In this document: piece after piece, positions 50,270-60,260 of the stretch
How the letters are laid out: each line of letters starts with the position of its first letter
Position numbering within the stretch: the first letter of the stretch is position 1
Source of the DNA: Phycisphaerales bacterium
Lineage (GTDB): Bacteria > Planctomycetota > Phycisphaerae > Phycisphaerales > UBA1924
Direction: 5' to 3'
Assembly (NCBI GenBank): GCA_023382935.1
Contig: JAHDXL010000002.1
Coordinates: 124,001 to 188,000 of the forward strand
Length of the DNA stretch: 64,000 nt
The notes under the pieces: generated by a model
The model's database searches: none
What the model was told of the DNA's origin: nothing
The model's input: the letters and a program-made list of their open reading frames with translations, nothing else
Translations under genes and position numbers: made by a program

Positions 50270-50911
50270 TCAGGCGCCCGATCCGCCGGCGCCCTGCGAT
50301 TCCGCCGGAGCGGCCGCGGGCTTGGCGGGCCAGGGGTCGATCGGAACCTCCTCGGGCAACTCCTTGACCGAGGGCTTGTTCTGTCCTCGCAGCGATGCGA
50401 CATACGCCGCCACCACCGCGATCTGGCTGTCGTTGAGCACGGTCTTCTGGGCCGGCATCTGCCCGTTGCCCGCACCGTCGCGCACCACCGTATAGATGTC
50501 TTCCAGTTTCCTCACGTTCTTGTACTTGTCGTCGGTCAGGTTGGGCCCGACGAAGCCGGCTCCCTCCGGACCGTGGCAGATCACGCACTTGTTCTGGAAG
50601 ATCGTGCGTCCCATCTTGAGCCAGTCTTCGCTGCCCATCAGCAGCAGCATCTTCTCGTCGCCCATCGGCAACTTGGCGATCTCGCCGAACTTCTCCTGCA
50701 TCTCCTTGCGCATCGCGGTTGCCACCGTCTGCTGGTGGCTGGGAACCATCGGCGAAAGGTGATACACGAGGATGTACAGCGCGCTGAATACGATCGTTCC
50801 GAACCAGATCAGGTGCCACCAGCCCGGCGTCGGGTTGTCATACTCCATGATCCCGTCGTACATGTGGTCGGTCAGAACGTCCTTCTTGGCACTCTCTTTG
50901 CGCTCGGCCAC
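50270..50911 (-). CDS. ccoP: cbb3 oxidase subunit CcoP, mono-haem form
   Basis: 213 residues from a GTG at 50911 with AAGGAGA upstream. Membrane helix near residues 30-50 (GWWHLIWFGTIVFSALYILV), then a single cytochrome c domain with CVICH (haem c) and the distal methionine in GNGQMPAQ. Proteobacterial CcoP has two haem-binding domains and about 300 residues; here one is missing. The C-terminal tail is Pro/Ala-rich. Starts 3 bp after ccoQ. Confidence 0.93.
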   Translation of the reverse strand: MAERKESAKKDVLTDHMYDGIMEYDNPTPGWWHLIWFGTIVFSALYILVYHLSPMVPSHQQTVATAMRKEMQEKFGEIAKLPMGDEKMLLLMGSEDWLKMGRTIFQNKCVICHGPEGAGFVGPNLTDDKYKNVRKLEDIYTVVRDGAGNGQMPAQKTVLNDSQIAVVAAYVASLRGQNKPSVKELPEEVPIDPWPAKPAAAPAESQGAGGSGA

Positions 50912-50914
50912 AGG

Positions 50915-51097
50915 TCACTCTCCTTTGGAGCCCGTCGAGTCAGATTCGTGCAGCGGGATCCCGGCCGCCTCGTCCATCTCCGCACGCGACGCCCGCACCG
51001 CCCGCCAACTGATCGCGATGAACGCAACCAGAAAGAACACCATCCCCACGGTCGGAAATACATCCAGCCTCAGATTCCCGAACACGTCACTCAGCAT
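50915..51097 (-). CDS. ccoQ: cbb3 oxidase subunit CcoQ/FixQ-like
   Basis: 60 residues with one membrane helix ([19 protein letters not shown]) followed by a charged tail, in the normal position between ccoO and ccoP. Small and weakly conserved, so the name rests largely on context. Overlaps the ccoNO stop by 11 bp. Confidence 0.82.
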   Translation of the reverse strand: MLSDVFGNLRLDVFPTVGMVFFLVAFIAISWRAVRASRAEMDEAAGIPLHESDSTGSKGE

Positions 51098-53399
51098 TGG
51101 CGGTCGCCTCCGCCGGCGCTGCCGGGGTCTTGGTCAGGTCCGTTCCCAGCCGCTTCATGTACGCGATCAGCGCGATCACCTTCTTGTCGCGTGTCTCGGC
51201 GACTGAAGGCCCGCCCGCCTGCTCGATTTCCAGCGCGATGTCCCCAGCCTGGATCTCGGCCATCGCCTGCGCGACGCCTTCTTCCACCGCCTCGCCATAC
51301 GGCACGCCCAGCATCGCCATCGCACGCACCCGAGTCTGGATCTGTGCGAAGTCGATCTTGTCGTGAAGCAGCCACGCGAACGACGGCATGATCGAGTTCG
51401 GGTTCACCGCGCGCGGATCCCGGAAGTGGTTGTAGTGCCACAGCGAGTTGGGGTTGATCACGCCTTCGCGGGCCAGGTCCGGGCCGATGCGCCGGCTGCC
51501 CCACTGGAACGGATGGTCATACACAAACTCGCCCGGCTTCGAGTAGTCGCCGTAACGCTTCACCTCCGCGAAGATCGGACGGATCATCTGCGAGTGGCAG
51601 TTGTAGCACCCTTCCGAGATGTAGATGTCGCGGCCGGCCAGTTCGAGCGGTGTGTATGGCGTCACCGACTCGATCGTCGGCACGTTCGACCGCACCAAGA
51701 ACATCGGAATCGCTTCCACCAGCCCGCCGATCGCTACTGCAATCAGCACCCAGATCATGAACTTGATCGGCTTGCCTTCCAGGCGACGGTGCCACGTTCC
51801 CTGCAGGAACTTGTCCCCGGTGTGCCCCAGGTTCGTGTTCGCATGCAGGCGAGACTCCGTGTCTGCCAACCCGGCCACGGCCGGAATCGGACGCAGCGCC
51901 GGAGCGGCATGCACAGGCTCCTCGTACCTGGCCGGACGGTTCTTCCACGTCATCACGAAGTTGAGCATGCACAGAAGCCCGCCGGTGAGGAACAACAGCC
52001 CGCCGGTCGCCCGGATCAGGTAGAACGGCATCAACTGTGTCACCGTCTCCACGAAGTCGGGGAACGCCAGGTTGCCCTGCGCGTCAAAGGCACGCCACAT
52101 CAGCCCCTGCGTGATGCCTGCCGCGTAGATCGACAGGATGTACATCAGGATGCCGATCGTCCCGATCCAGAAGTGAGCGTTGGCCAACTTCTTGCTCCAC
52201 AGTTCCGTCTGGAACAGCCGGGGGAGCAGCCAGTAGATCATGCCGAAGGCCATGAACCCGTTCCAGCCCAGCGCGCCCGCGTGCACGTGCGCGATGGTCC
52301 AGTCGGTGTAGTGGCTCAGCGAGTTGACCAACTTGACGCTGAGCATCGGGCCTTCGAAGGTCGACATGCCGTAGAACGTCACACCCACCACGAAGAACTT
52401 GAGCACAGGCTCCTGCGTGACCTTGTGCCACGCGCCACGCAGCGTCAGCAGCCCGTTGATCATCCCGCCCCACGAGGGCATCCACAGCATCACGCTGAAC
52501 AGCATCCCCAGCGTGCTCGCCCAACTTGGCAGGGCCGTGTAGTGCAGGTGGTGCGGCCCGGCCCAGATGTAGATGAACACCAGCGACCAGAAGTGGATGA
52601 TCGACAGCCGATAACTGAACACCGGACGCTCGGCCGCCTTGGGAAGGAAGTAGTACATGAGCCCCAGGAACGGCGTGGTCAGGAAGAATGCCACCGCGTT
52701 GTGCCCGTACCACCACTGGATCAGGGCGTCCTGCACCCCCGCGTACACCGAGTAACTCTTCAGCAGCCCCGCCGGAATCGCCAGGCTGTTGAACACGTGC
52801 AGCATCGCCACCGTTACGATCGTCGCGATGTAGAACCACAGCGCCACGTACATGTGCCGCTCGCGACGACGCACCAGCGTCCCGAAGAAGTTGACCCCGA
52901 AGAAACCGACCCACACCACCGCGATGAGGATGTCGATCGGCCACTCGAGTTCGGCGTACTCCTTGGCCTGCGTAAAGCCCGAGGGCAGCGTCAACGCCGC
53001 GCACACGATGATGAACTGCCAGCCCCAGAAGTGCAGTTTGCTCAACGTGTCGCTGAACATCCGCGTCTTGCACAGGCGCTGCGTCGAATAGTACACCGCC
53101 GCGAAGATCGCGTTGCCCGCAAACGCGAAGATCGCCGCGTTCGTGTGCAGGGGCCTCAACCGCCCGAAGGAGGTGTACGGAAGCCCCAGGTTCAAAGCCG
53201 GGAACGTCAACTGGAGGGCGATCAGCACACCCACCAGGAATGCCACCACCGCCCACAACACCGTTGCGAAGGCGAACATCCGCACGATCTTGTCGTCATA
53301 GACGAACTCCTCGAGCGGACCAGTCTGCCCAGCGGTTTCCCCCGCATGCGCGCTTCTTTCTGCTCCGGTCAGTCCCCCCCAGGCGGCACCCTTGCTCAT
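51087..53399 (-). CDS. ccoNO: cbb3 cytochrome oxidase CcoN-CcoO fusion
   Basis: 770 residues. The N-terminal about 500 are Cco[16 protein letters not shown] with a haem-ligand His, [19 protein letters not shown] (CuB/active-site His), [16 protein letters not shown] and [16 protein letters not shown]. The C-terminal part from about 560 is CcoO: a membrane helix, [13 protein letters not shown] (haem c), [12 protein letters not shown] and [12 protein letters not shown] with the axial Met. The fusion into one chain is seen in some phyla. First gene of the cco operon; AGGAG lies before the ATG. Confidence 0.96.
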   Translation of the reverse strand: MSKGAAWGGLTGAERSAHAGETAGQTGPLEEFVYDDKIVRMFAFATVLWAVVAFLVGVLIALQLTFPALNLGLPYTSFGRLRPLHTNAAIFAFAGNAIFAAVYYSTQRLCKTRMFSDTLSKLHFWGWQFIIVCAALTLPSGFTQAKEYAELEWPIDILIAVVWVGFFGVNFFGTLVRRRERHMYVALWFYIATIVTVAMLHVFNSLAIPAGLLKSYSVYAGVQDALIQWWYGHNAVAFFLTTPFLGLMYYFLPKAAERPVFSYRLSIIHFWSLVFIYIWAGPHHLHYTALPSWASTLGMLFSVMLWMPSWGGMINGLLTLRGAWHKVTQEPVLKFFVVGVTFYGMSTFEGPMLSVKLVNSLSHYTDWTIAHVHAGALGWNGFMAFGMIYWLLPRLFQTELWSKKLANAHFWIGTIGILMYILSIYAAGITQGLMWRAFDAQGNLAFPDFVETVTQLMPFYLIRATGGLLFLTGGLLCMLNFVMTWKNRPARYEEPVHAAPALRPIPAVAGLADTESRLHANTNLGHTGDKFLQGTWHRRLEGKPIKFMIWVLIAVAIGGLVEAIPMFLVRSNVPTIESVTPYTPLELAGRDIYISEGCYNCHSQMIRPIFAEVKRYGDYSKPGEFVYDHPFQWGSRRIGPDLAREGVINPNSLWHYNHFRDPRAVNPNSIMPSFAWLLHDKIDFAQIQTRVRAMAMLGVPYGEAVEEGVAQAMAEIQAGDIALEIEQAGGPSVAETRDKKVIALIAYMKRLGTDLTKTPAAPAEATANAE

Positions 53400-53613
53400 T
53401 CGCAGTTCTCCTCATGAACCCGACCGGGCTCGCGATCCCAAGTGGCAATAACTACCCCCGCCCCGGGGAACTCGAGCAACGGACAAGTGGATAGGCGTAT
53501 CATCTTTCCCATCGGCACGAGACCAGATCAAGCCTGCGCCCTGCAAAATCTTCTCCGATTTCAACCCCACTCGCCAGTTTCCACAAAGTGGATCGACGCA
53601 TCCGCCAGAATAC

Positions 53614-53642
53614 TTGACCAGCCGATCCTGTAATCGTATAGT
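53614..53642 (+). promoter_or_regulatory. Strong predicted promoter of the Rrf2 regulator gene
   Basis: TTGACC (53614-53619), a 17-bp spacer and TATAGT (53637-53642). Transcription would start only about 10 nt before the ATG at 53658. Confidence 0.75.
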
Positions 53643-53657
53643 GGGCGGCGAGGGACA

Positions 53658-54080
53658 ATGCTCAGTCAAGCAGTTGGATATGCCGCAAGTGCCCTCGGCT
53701 ACGTGGCGGCCGCCGAGGGAAAACCCGTGCTCGTCCGCGAGATTGCGGACGCCTGCGCCATTCCCGCACCCTACCTCTCCAAGATCATCCACGCTCTGGC
53801 CAAACAGGGCTTGGTCGTCACCCAGCGAGGCGTCGGCGGGGGGGTGGTCTTGGCGCGCGATGCCGGTTCAATCTCCCTCTACGACCTTTGCCGCGCTTTG
53901 GGCGACTGCGCCGCTGAAGAACGTTGCATGCTGGGCACGACCCTCTGCTCCGACCGGCGTTGCTGCCCGGCCCACGAGTTCTGGTGCGAGCAGCGCGAAA
54001 AGTTGCTGGCCTTCCTGAAGTCGACCAGCGTGGCCGAGATCGGCTCCTTCGAGGCCGCGCACCGCGCCCCGGTCATGTGA
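53658..54080 (+). CDS. Rrf2-family transcriptional regulator (probable Fe-S sensor)
   Basis: 140 residues. Winged helix at residues 10-70 (VREIADACAIPAPYLSKIIHALAKQGLV, seen as VREIADACAIPAPYL and SKIIHALAKQGLV) and the wing RGVGGGVVLARD. The dimer region carries a Cys group CMLGTTLCSDRRCC at about residues 90-103, as in Fe-S-containing Rrf2 proteins (IscR, NsrR, RsrR). It is divergent from the cco operon, so oxygen- or NO-linked control of cbb3 oxidase is a reasonable inference. It could also control suf at a distance. Confidence 0.9.
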   Translation: MLSQAVGYAASALGYVAAAEGKPVLVREIADACAIPAPYLSKIIHALAKQGLVVTQRGVGGGVVLARDAGSISLYDLCRALGDCAAEERCMLGTTLCSDRRCCPAHEFWCEQREKLLAFLKSTSVAEIGSFEAAHRAPVM

Positions 54081-54160
54081 CCGGCCCCCTGCCTCTGGCC
54101 ACGACTCCAGGCTTCCCTACCATGGGGGGTTCGGTCTTTTCCATGTTGTCGGGAGGGGTC

Positions 54161-54784
54161 ATGCCCGCTTTTCGCACCTGCATCGCCGTCGCTGCTCTGC
54201 TCCTGGTCTCGACGCTCATGCTGGGCTGGGGACGATCCGAAAGGGTTGCACCTGTGCCCGCGGCGTCGCAAGCCGAGCCTGTTTACAACGTCGACCCCGC
54301 CCACTCATCGATCATGTTCAAGATCCGCCACTTCGGGCTGGCCAACTTCTACGGCATGGTGACCGCGCCGATGGGCACGGTGCTGCTGGACGTGCCCGAG
54401 GCCGCAGTGCTCGAAATCGAGATTCAGACCAAGTACGTCGAGGGCGGGAACGACTCTCGCAACAAGTTCCTCGCCAGTCCGGACTTCTTCAATACCCGCG
54501 AATACCCCAAGGCCTCCTTCAAGGCCACCGCCATCCGGCGCATCGATGACACCACCTTCGAGGCCGACGGGCAGTTCACCATGCGCGGTGTCACGCGGCC
54601 TTTGACCATTACGCTGACCGGCTACACCGAGCGCACCATCGAGAAGTTCGGACATCGCTGCGGCTTCGAAACGACCTTCACCATCAATCGCAGCGATTTT
54701 GGCATGACCACCCACTTCGAGAACGAGACGCTGGCCGACGAAGTGACCATCACCGTTTCCATCGAAGCCGGCCGACCGGCGTGA
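54161..54784 (+). CDS. YceI family protein (lipid/isoprenoid-binding lipocalin-like)
   Basis: 207 residues from the ATG at 54161, preceded by GGGAGGGG. N-terminal export signal (CIAVAALLLVSTLMLGWG). The YceI core follows: VDPAHSSIMFKIRHFGLANF, RNKFLASPDFFNTREYPKASF, FTMRGVTRPLTI and FTINRSDFGM. YceI proteins bind isoprenoid-type lipids in the periplasm. Located next to respiratory genes, where quinone-related roles are often suspected; that is inference. Confidence 0.92.
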   Translation: MPAFRTCIAVAALLLVSTLMLGWGRSERVAPVPAASQAEPVYNVDPAHSSIMFKIRHFGLANFYGMVTAPMGTVLLDVPEAAVLEIEIQTKYVEGGNDSRNKFLASPDFFNTREYPKASFKATAIRRIDDTTFEADGQFTMRGVTRPLTITLTGYTERTIEKFGHRCGFETTFTINRSDFGMTTHFENETLADEVTITVSIEAGRPA

Positions 54785-54790
54785 GCGCCG

Positions 54791-55702
54791 ATGGAAGAGT
54801 TCATTCGTCAACTCAACCTCACCGTCCTGCTGCCGCTCGGGCTGGCGGCGGCCATGGTGCTTGCCGTGCGCCGCAGGTGGGTCGAATCGCGCCCGGCAGT
54901 CAGGCAAACCTTCGAGACTTCGCTGATCGCGTTGCCGCTGCCGATCGCGTTTCTGGTGTGGTTGCCGCGTGAGCAGGGGCTCGGTCTGCTGCGGCTCAGC
55001 CTGCACGACGACTGGCAGGCGCTGGGGTACCTGTCGCTGGTCGGCGGCGTGCTCGGGTTGATACTTTCGCTGCTGCTTCCCAACAAGCGATGGCGGACCG
55101 GCCTGATCGCGCTGCTCCTCGGGGCCGCAACGACTCTGTGCATGTGGCCCATTGTCGAGCAGGACGGATGGGACCGGCGTCTGGCGCCCGGAGTTGTGAG
55201 CACCATCCTGTTCGCTCTGCTCCAGCCGCTCGGGCGCCGTCGCCCCGCGACGCTGGCGTTGTGTCTGTGGCTGGCGTGCGTGGCCGCCGGTACGGTCACG
55301 CTGTTCATGCTCGGCCAGCGTCAGATCGCCGCTGCGATTTCACCGATCGGCGCTTCGCTGCTCGTCATCGCGATGACCGCGAGATGGAAGAGAGTTCAGT
55401 TGTCCGAAGGTGCGCTGGCCGCCGCTCTCCCGGTGCTTGTCTGCGTGCCGGCGACAGGTTGGCTTTATCAAACAGCGCTGGGCGTGGCGTACCCGATGGC
55501 ATTGATCCTCGTGACGGCCGCTGCTCCGGTTGCCGTCTGGGTTGCGTTCATTCGCCCGGTGCGCCATCGGAGGCCCTGGGTTTCGACGCTGGCGGCGTTG
55601 ATCGCCACGGCGGCGGTCGCAGGTGCGGCTATCGGGGCGATGCAACTGCTCGAAGGGGCCGGCGCGGCAGAGGACCCGTACATGGATATGTATGGGTCGT
55701 GA
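54791..55702 (+). CDS. Integral membrane protein, unknown function
   Basis: 303 residues, starting 6 bp after the YceI gene, so probably cotranscribed. About eight hydrophobic segments, few charged loops, no Cys or His cluster and no motif I recognise. The C-terminus is short and acidic (EDPYMDMYGS). It is convergent with the dockerin metalloprotease gene. Confidence 0.75.
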   Translation: MEEFIRQLNLTVLLPLGLAAAMVLAVRRRWVESRPAVRQTFETSLIALPLPIAFLVWLPREQGLGLLRLSLHDDWQALGYLSLVGGVLGLILSLLLPNKRWRTGLIALLLGAATTLCMWPIVEQDGWDRRLAPGVVSTILFALLQPLGRRRPATLALCLWLACVAAGTVTLFMLGQRQIAAAISPIGASLLVIAMTARWKRVQLSEGALAAALPVLVCVPATGWLYQTALGVAYPMALILVTAAAPVAVWVAFIRPVRHRRPWVSTLAALIATAAVAGAAIGAMQLLEGAGAAEDPYMDMYGS

Positions 55703-55806
55703 ATGTCGGTTGCAGACTGCTGGCTGAACGATCTGTCTGGGGCAGGAGAGAAGCGAGGGCCGTGTCCACGCGAAGGAAGATGCCGCCTCCTGGGTGAGAA
55801 TCGGGG

Positions 55807-58596
55807 TCACCCGCATCCGGCGCTGAAGGCATTGAGGAAGGCCTGCACGTCGAAGAAGTTCCACACGCCGTCGGCATTCAGGTCAGCCGACTCGTGGTGG
55901 GCCGAGAAGGCATTGAGGAAAGCCTGCACGTCGAAGAAGTTGACCAGCGCGTCGCCGTTGAAGTCGGCCGGGCAGCCCACCGGCTCGTCGGGAACCACCG
56001 GTCGCAGCATCGCGAACCCGTCCACGTCGCGCACATGGATCGTCAGCGCCTTCACCGCGCGGAACTTGCCGTCGTCGGCGATGAACAGCACCTGTCCGGC
56101 TTCAAAGGCCCCGCCCGCGTCGGTGACGTCGAGCGAGTCCGGCGTATAGGTGAAGCGCCCGGTCGCGGGGTTGAAGTCCGAGTTGGGCATGGGCGTGGCC
56201 GACAGCGTCACCGGGTCGCCGTCGGCGTCGCTGACCAGCACGCGCATGGTGAACGTCGTCCCCTCGTCGATCCAGACGTCTTCGCCGGTGGTGAACGTCA
56301 TCACCGGCAGGCGGTTGCCCGCGCGCGAGGCGTGGGTCACGATTCTGTAGGTGTAGTCCTCGGTGTTGCCTTCATTGAACGCCACGTTCAGTTCGTCGCA
56401 CTCGATGAAGTGATACTCGGCGATGGTTCCGGTGCCGGGATTCCACACCGCCTCGACCACCAGGGGCGCGTTGTTTCCCACAGGCTCGGGCGCGTTGAAG
56501 GTCCAGCCGTTGTACACGCTCGACCACGGGTTGTTGACCGAGATTCCTCCGTACCACCCGGGCAGCGTGGTGGACGGGAAGGTCCACTGGCCGTTGGCAT
56601 CGGTCACGCCGCTGAACTTGGGAGTGTTGGGCACGGTGCCGTTGCGTTCGCGCTGGAAGATGCGGAGTTGTGCGCCTGCGATCGGTGTGTCGGGGTGGTT
56701 GACCAGGCGGATCTTGATATCGCCCTGCGGAATGGCGCCGAGGTAGTCGCCATAGAAGCCGCGTCGCAGCCCCAGGTTTCGGTTCATGCCGGCCACGGAG
56801 CCCTTGCTGAAAAAGCGTGCGCCGGTGTTGGCCATCGCGCCGCGGCCTGACCAGTCGATCCGCGCCACGCCGTTGTCGTACCAGTAACGCTCATTGCCGT
56901 ACATCACGTTCCACGGGCTGACCAGCGGCATGCGGGTCGTGCCGGCGACGAGCGTGCCGTTGTAGCGGATGAGCATGTTGCTGGTCGCCACGTCATAGTT
57001 GTAGATGTCGATTAGGCCGATCTGGTGCCCAAGTTCATGCACCAGCGCCTGATCTACGCGCTTGCGGTGGATCTCCAGATAATCGCTCGGCCAATCGAAG
57101 CCCCATACGCCGTCAGTGGTCCAGGTGACGTTGCCGATCGGCTCGTGAGTGCCGCCGGGGTCAAGCGTGCCGTCGGGCACGACCTGCAGGTTGGACAGGC
57201 GGAATCGCTGCCGCCCGCCGGAGACCCACAGTTTGCGCTGCAGTGCCTGCATCTGCAGTTGCGCCCAGTCTTCCGGCGAGTAGGTCTCGATGAAGTTGGT
57301 CTTGCGGCTGAACTCGTCGTAGGTGTGCTGCTCCATGTAGAAGTGGAACTGAATCGCGTTGATGTAGTCCTTGATGCTGTTGTTCAGTTCGCTGCTCTCG
57401 GCGATCACGTCGCCGGGGTCGAGCGTGCACTGGATGGTGTGGTTGCCCACGGCCCGGCGATATTTGGCGGGCTGATAGACCTCGGCGCCGGGATCGATGT
57501 CGACGGTCTGCACCACGTCGGCGGGCCACGGGCGCTGATAGGTCAGTTGGATGCGCTGCCCGGGGTTCATGAGCGGGATCACGCCCGCGTCGACGATCGC
57601 CCCGTCAAACCGCCACTCGTAGGGCACGTTGGTGGCGGGCAGGTCGCCCTTGTTGAACACGTGCGCGGTGTAGGTGACCAGTTCGTCCGGGTCGGGCCAC
57701 TTCTTCTGGTTCTCGTACCCGGCCGCAATGCGCTGGTCGCCGCTGAAGTCGATGTGGAAGCGCTCGTACTCCGGGCTGCGATGGATGAACCCGACGTTGA
57801 GGTCGATCGGGCGCACGGCCCGCACGCCCAGCAGCGACTCTGCATGCACGACGCCGATGTCGGCGTTGACCGGCGTCTGCCCGACGCCCGCCCCGGTCGC
57901 CAGCCCGTTCGCGTTGATCGTCGCGATGCCCGGCGCATCGGTTGTCCATGTTGCGATGCTGGTCACGTCGTAGCGCGTCGGGCCGTAACTGAGCGAGGCC
58001 TCGCCCGTGAACTGCTGCGTCTGCCCGACGGGAATCTCGGCAAAGTCCGGCGCGATCTCGATGACGTTGATGCGGACCAGTTGCCCATTGATGAGCACCT
58101 GCTGCACCGGCTCGGGCGTCTGGAGTTCCAGTTCGCGGATGTGCACGTAGTCGTCGCGCTCCAGACGCTTGCAGCGGAAACGCCAGAACTTCCGTGTGAC
58201 CGGCGTGTCGTTCCACTCGGCCCACCCGACGGTGCCGTCCTCGAACCGCTGCGCGTTGATGATCCGGATGAACGAACCGGTCTGGTTGTTCAGGTCGGTC
58301 AGGGTGTTCGCGGCCTCGAGGGTGATCTCGGTCGGACTGGCGGCCACCAGCCCGCGCATGGCACCGACGGTGGGGGCGTTGACGAACTCGACGGTGATGA
58401 TCGCCGGGTTGATCGACGCGGAGCGGTAGATGTTGTCCCAGTCGCGGTCGAACAGGGCGTCCTTGTGACCGATGTCCCACGCCGAGGCCGTGACGGTCGC
58501 GAGCCCCTGCTGTTCGAGGTCGCGGATGAGGATGAAGTCAGCGCGGGCCAAGGAGGAGAGGGCGACGACCAGGCCGACAGAAACAGAACGCAGCAT
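55807..58596 (-). CDS. Secreted metzincin-like, dockerin-bearing multidomain protein
   Basis: 929 residues from the ATG at 58596, starting with signal peptide MLRSVSVGLVVALSSLARA. Domains in order: a discoidin-like segment (about 20-175), a bacterial Ig-like (BIG2) segment with IPVGQTQQFTGEASLSYG (about 195-260), a CARDB-like segment (about 285-400), and a zinc-protease motif HELGHQIGLID near residue 520, matching HExxHxxGxxD. Then a carboxypeptidase-regulatory-like fold (DANGQWTFPSTTLPGWYGGI), a cadherin-like repeat, and two GC-type dockerin repeats ending FSAGCG. Likely a surface-attached or secreted protease; whether it is active is unknown. Confidence 0.85.
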   Translation of the reverse strand: MLRSVSVGLVVALSSLARADFILIRDLEQQGLATVTASAWDIGHKDALFDRDWDNIYRSASINPAIITVEFVNAPTVGAMRGLVAASPTEITLEAANTLTDLNNQTGSFIRIINAQRFEDGTVGWAEWNDTPVTRKFWRFRCKRLERDDYVHIRELELQTPEPVQQVLINGQLVRINVIEIAPDFAEIPVGQTQQFTGEASLSYGPTRYDVTSIATWTTDAPGIATINANGLATGAGVGQTPVNADIGVVHAESLLGVRAVRPIDLNVGFIHRSPEYERFHIDFSGDQRIAAGYENQKKWPDPDELVTYTAHVFNKGDLPATNVPYEWRFDGAIVDAGVIPLMNPGQRIQLTYQRPWPADVVQTVDIDPGAEVYQPAKYRRAVGNHTIQCTLDPGDVIAESSELNNSIKDYINAIQFHFYMEQHTYDEFSRKTNFIETYSPEDWAQLQMQALQRKLWVSGGRQRFRLSNLQVVPDGTLDPGGTHEPIGNVTWTTDGVWGFDWPSDYLEIHRKRVDQALVHELGHQIGLIDIYNYDVATSNMLIRYNGTLVAGTTRMPLVSPWNVMYGNERYWYDNGVARIDWSGRGAMANTGARFFSKGSVAGMNRNLGLRRGFYGDYLGAIPQGDIKIRLVNHPDTPIAGAQLRIFQRERNGTVPNTPKFSGVTDANGQWTFPSTTLPGWYGGISVNNPWSSVYNGWTFNAPEPVGNNAPLVVEAVWNPGTGTIAEYHFIECDELNVAFNEGNTEDYTYRIVTHASRAGNRLPVMTFTTGEDVWIDEGTTFTMRVLVSDADGDPVTLSATPMPNSDFNPATGRFTYTPDSLDVTDAGGAFEAGQVLFIADDGKFRAVKALTIHVRDVDGFAMLRPVVPDEPVGCPADFNGDALVNFFDVQAFLNAFSAHHESADLNADGVWNFFDVQAFLNAFSAGCG

Positions 58597-58742
58597 GACA
58601 TTCTCCTGCTCCGATACTCTTCGCATGCTACGGAGTGAGGGTGCGTTGTTGAACCAGTTTTCGGGCGAAATCCACGATTCTGCGCACACGATGGGGCGGT
58701 GAGGGGGAATCGGGGTGGGATGGACCACAGGGTGGTCGGGTG

Positions 58743-58773
58743 CCACCACTCGCCGTCTTCGGCGCAGTGGTGG
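58743..58773. repeat. Diverged copy of the 23.2-kb hairpin repeat
   Basis: CCACCACT ... AGTGGTGG stem (8 bp) around CGCCGTCTTCGGCGC. The same architecture as 23220-23254, with both stem arms changed in a paired way. Confidence 0.8.
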
Positions 58774-58892
58774 CCGAGGTCAGGGACGGACGAAAGGGCA
58801 CTGCTGTGCCGCGTGGAAGTTTGGGAACAGAGTCAGGTCACGGTGGCGGCGCGCAGTGGCACCCGAGGAAAGTGACTCGGGGCACCCGGCCG

Positions 58893-58925
58893 GAAAAATG
58901 AAAAAGAGCAGGTCGTGAACCTGCC
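58893..58925 (-). terminator. Rho-independent terminator of the prepilin-like gene
   Basis: On the minus strand GCAGGT-TCACG-ACCTGC followed by TCTTTTTCATTTTT, 25 bp after the stop codon. Confidence 0.88.
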
Positions 58926-58949
58926 CTTTGCTCGGCCCGTGAGGTCGTG

Positions 58950-59969
58950 TTAGTGCGGTGTGTCGTCGCCCGACTGGGTGTAGCGGTCCGCCCCACCGCG
59001 GTTGCGACGGAAGACCACGACCTCGTCCCAGCCGGTCTCGTTGTTCGTGACGGTGGAGATGTGCCCATCGGCGTGCCCGACGTTCATCGTGCCGTTGTGA
59101 CGATTGAAGTCGAACTGGTTGGACGGCGGGTTGAGAGAGCGCATGCCCAGAACTTTGTCGTAGTACTCCGAGAGTTTGAACACTTCCTCGTTGGGGTCAT
59201 GCCAGACGGTGTACAACTGGTCGTTCCAGGCGTTGCGAGGTTCGGAGTCGAGGAAGAGCATGGTTTCAGTCGGGAACACACACTTTTCGAGTTTGCCGAG
59301 CAGCGGCGAGTTGATCCCGCCGGCGCCGCCACCAACCTGACCCAGCAGGTATTCGCTGAACCCGTAGGAGATCATCTCCGGCACCTGGCTGCGGGCGGTA
59401 CCCCATCCAGCGGTGTTGCTGCCCCAGACCAGCGTCGCGCCGGCGTAGGTCATGTTGCCGGCCTCGAAGGTGCGGTCCGACGCGCAGCGGAAGTAGTCGG
59501 TGAACGCGGTGTTCAGTGGCGCCGTGCTCGACGTGCCGGCGGCGATCATCATGCCTTCTCGGGTCTGCGTGTCCCACTGGAGCCCGCTGTAGTCAGCCAA
59601 CGCGAGGTAGAACGGCATTGCGTAGTGCCGATTGAGGCGTTCGCTCAGCCACTGGGGCATCGTGTCAACAACTCGCTCGGTCATCGCAGCAATCGGGTCG
59701 GCGCCCGAGACCTTGATCTCCAGAGCCGCGGTCGCTTCGGTCAGCGACCAGATCTGCCCGGCCACGGGGGCCTGACCCTGCCGGTCGGCCATGAACGAGA
59801 ACGTGAGTTTGGACGTCTGGTCCATCGCTGCCAGGCACGTGACCCCACGTGCGGCCTCGCGTGCCGATTTCAGGGCGGGCAGGAGAATGCCGATCAGCAG
59901 GGCGATGATGGCGATCACCACAAGGAGTTCGATGAGGGTGAATGCTCGAGTCGCTCGAACCGTCGTCAT
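58950..59969 (-). CDS. Prepilin-type (type II secretion/pilin-like) protein with H-X9-DG motif
   Basis: 339 residues from the ATG at 59969. The N-terminus is a prepilin leader and helix: [20 protein letters not shown] then [18 protein letters not shown], with cleavage expected before Phe of FTLIE. The globular part has few Cys. Near the C-terminus [17 protein letters not shown] fits the H-X9-DG motif of the large planctomycetal pilin-like families. Probably a pseudopilin or surface fibre protein; the genome is likely to hold many paralogues. Confidence 0.88.
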   Translation of the reverse strand: MTTVRATRAFTLIELLVVIAIIALLIGILLPALKSAREAARGVTCLAAMDQTSKLTFSFMADRQGQAPVAGQIWSLTEATAALEIKVSGADPIAAMTERVVDTMPQWLSERLNRHYAMPFYLALADYSGLQWDTQTREGMMIAAGTSSTAPLNTAFTDYFRCASDRTFEAGNMTYAGATLVWGSNTAGWGTARSQVPEMISYGFSEYLLGQVGGGAGGINSPLLGKLEKCVFPTETMLFLDSEPRNAWNDQLYTVWHDPNEEVFKLSEYYDKVLGMRSLNPPSNQFDFNRHNGTMNVGHADGHISTVTNNETGWDEVVVFRRNRGGADRYTQSGDDTPH

Positions 59970-60260
59970 GACTGGTCCCCTCGCCTGTCGGCGATGCGGG
60001 CGCAAGAGCCGAATGGCCCCAGACGCCCCGGAATGCACGCGCTCCGCGTGATCGATGGTCCTGATGCGCGGCGCGGAGCGCGACCCCCGCGCGCGGACCA
60101 TATCTTCAACCATGATACCCGACCCGGCGCCTGCAATCGGCGAAAACCGGGTTTCTGATCCAGAATCCCGGGGCGGGGCCGGGAATGCCCCGCCCGGGCG
60201 AAGATTGCGTGCCTGACTCACGCCCTGTTCAGGCGTGTGGATCAGGCGAAAGCGAGCCGA

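Larger units (their letters stand above)
58597..58949. other. Intergenic region with hairpin repeat and terminator
   Basis: 353 bases between two minus-strand genes. It holds the diverged hairpin repeat (58743-58773), a further GTGGCACCCGAG remnant near 58856 and the terminator of the prepilin-like gene. No gene recognised. Confidence 0.6.
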
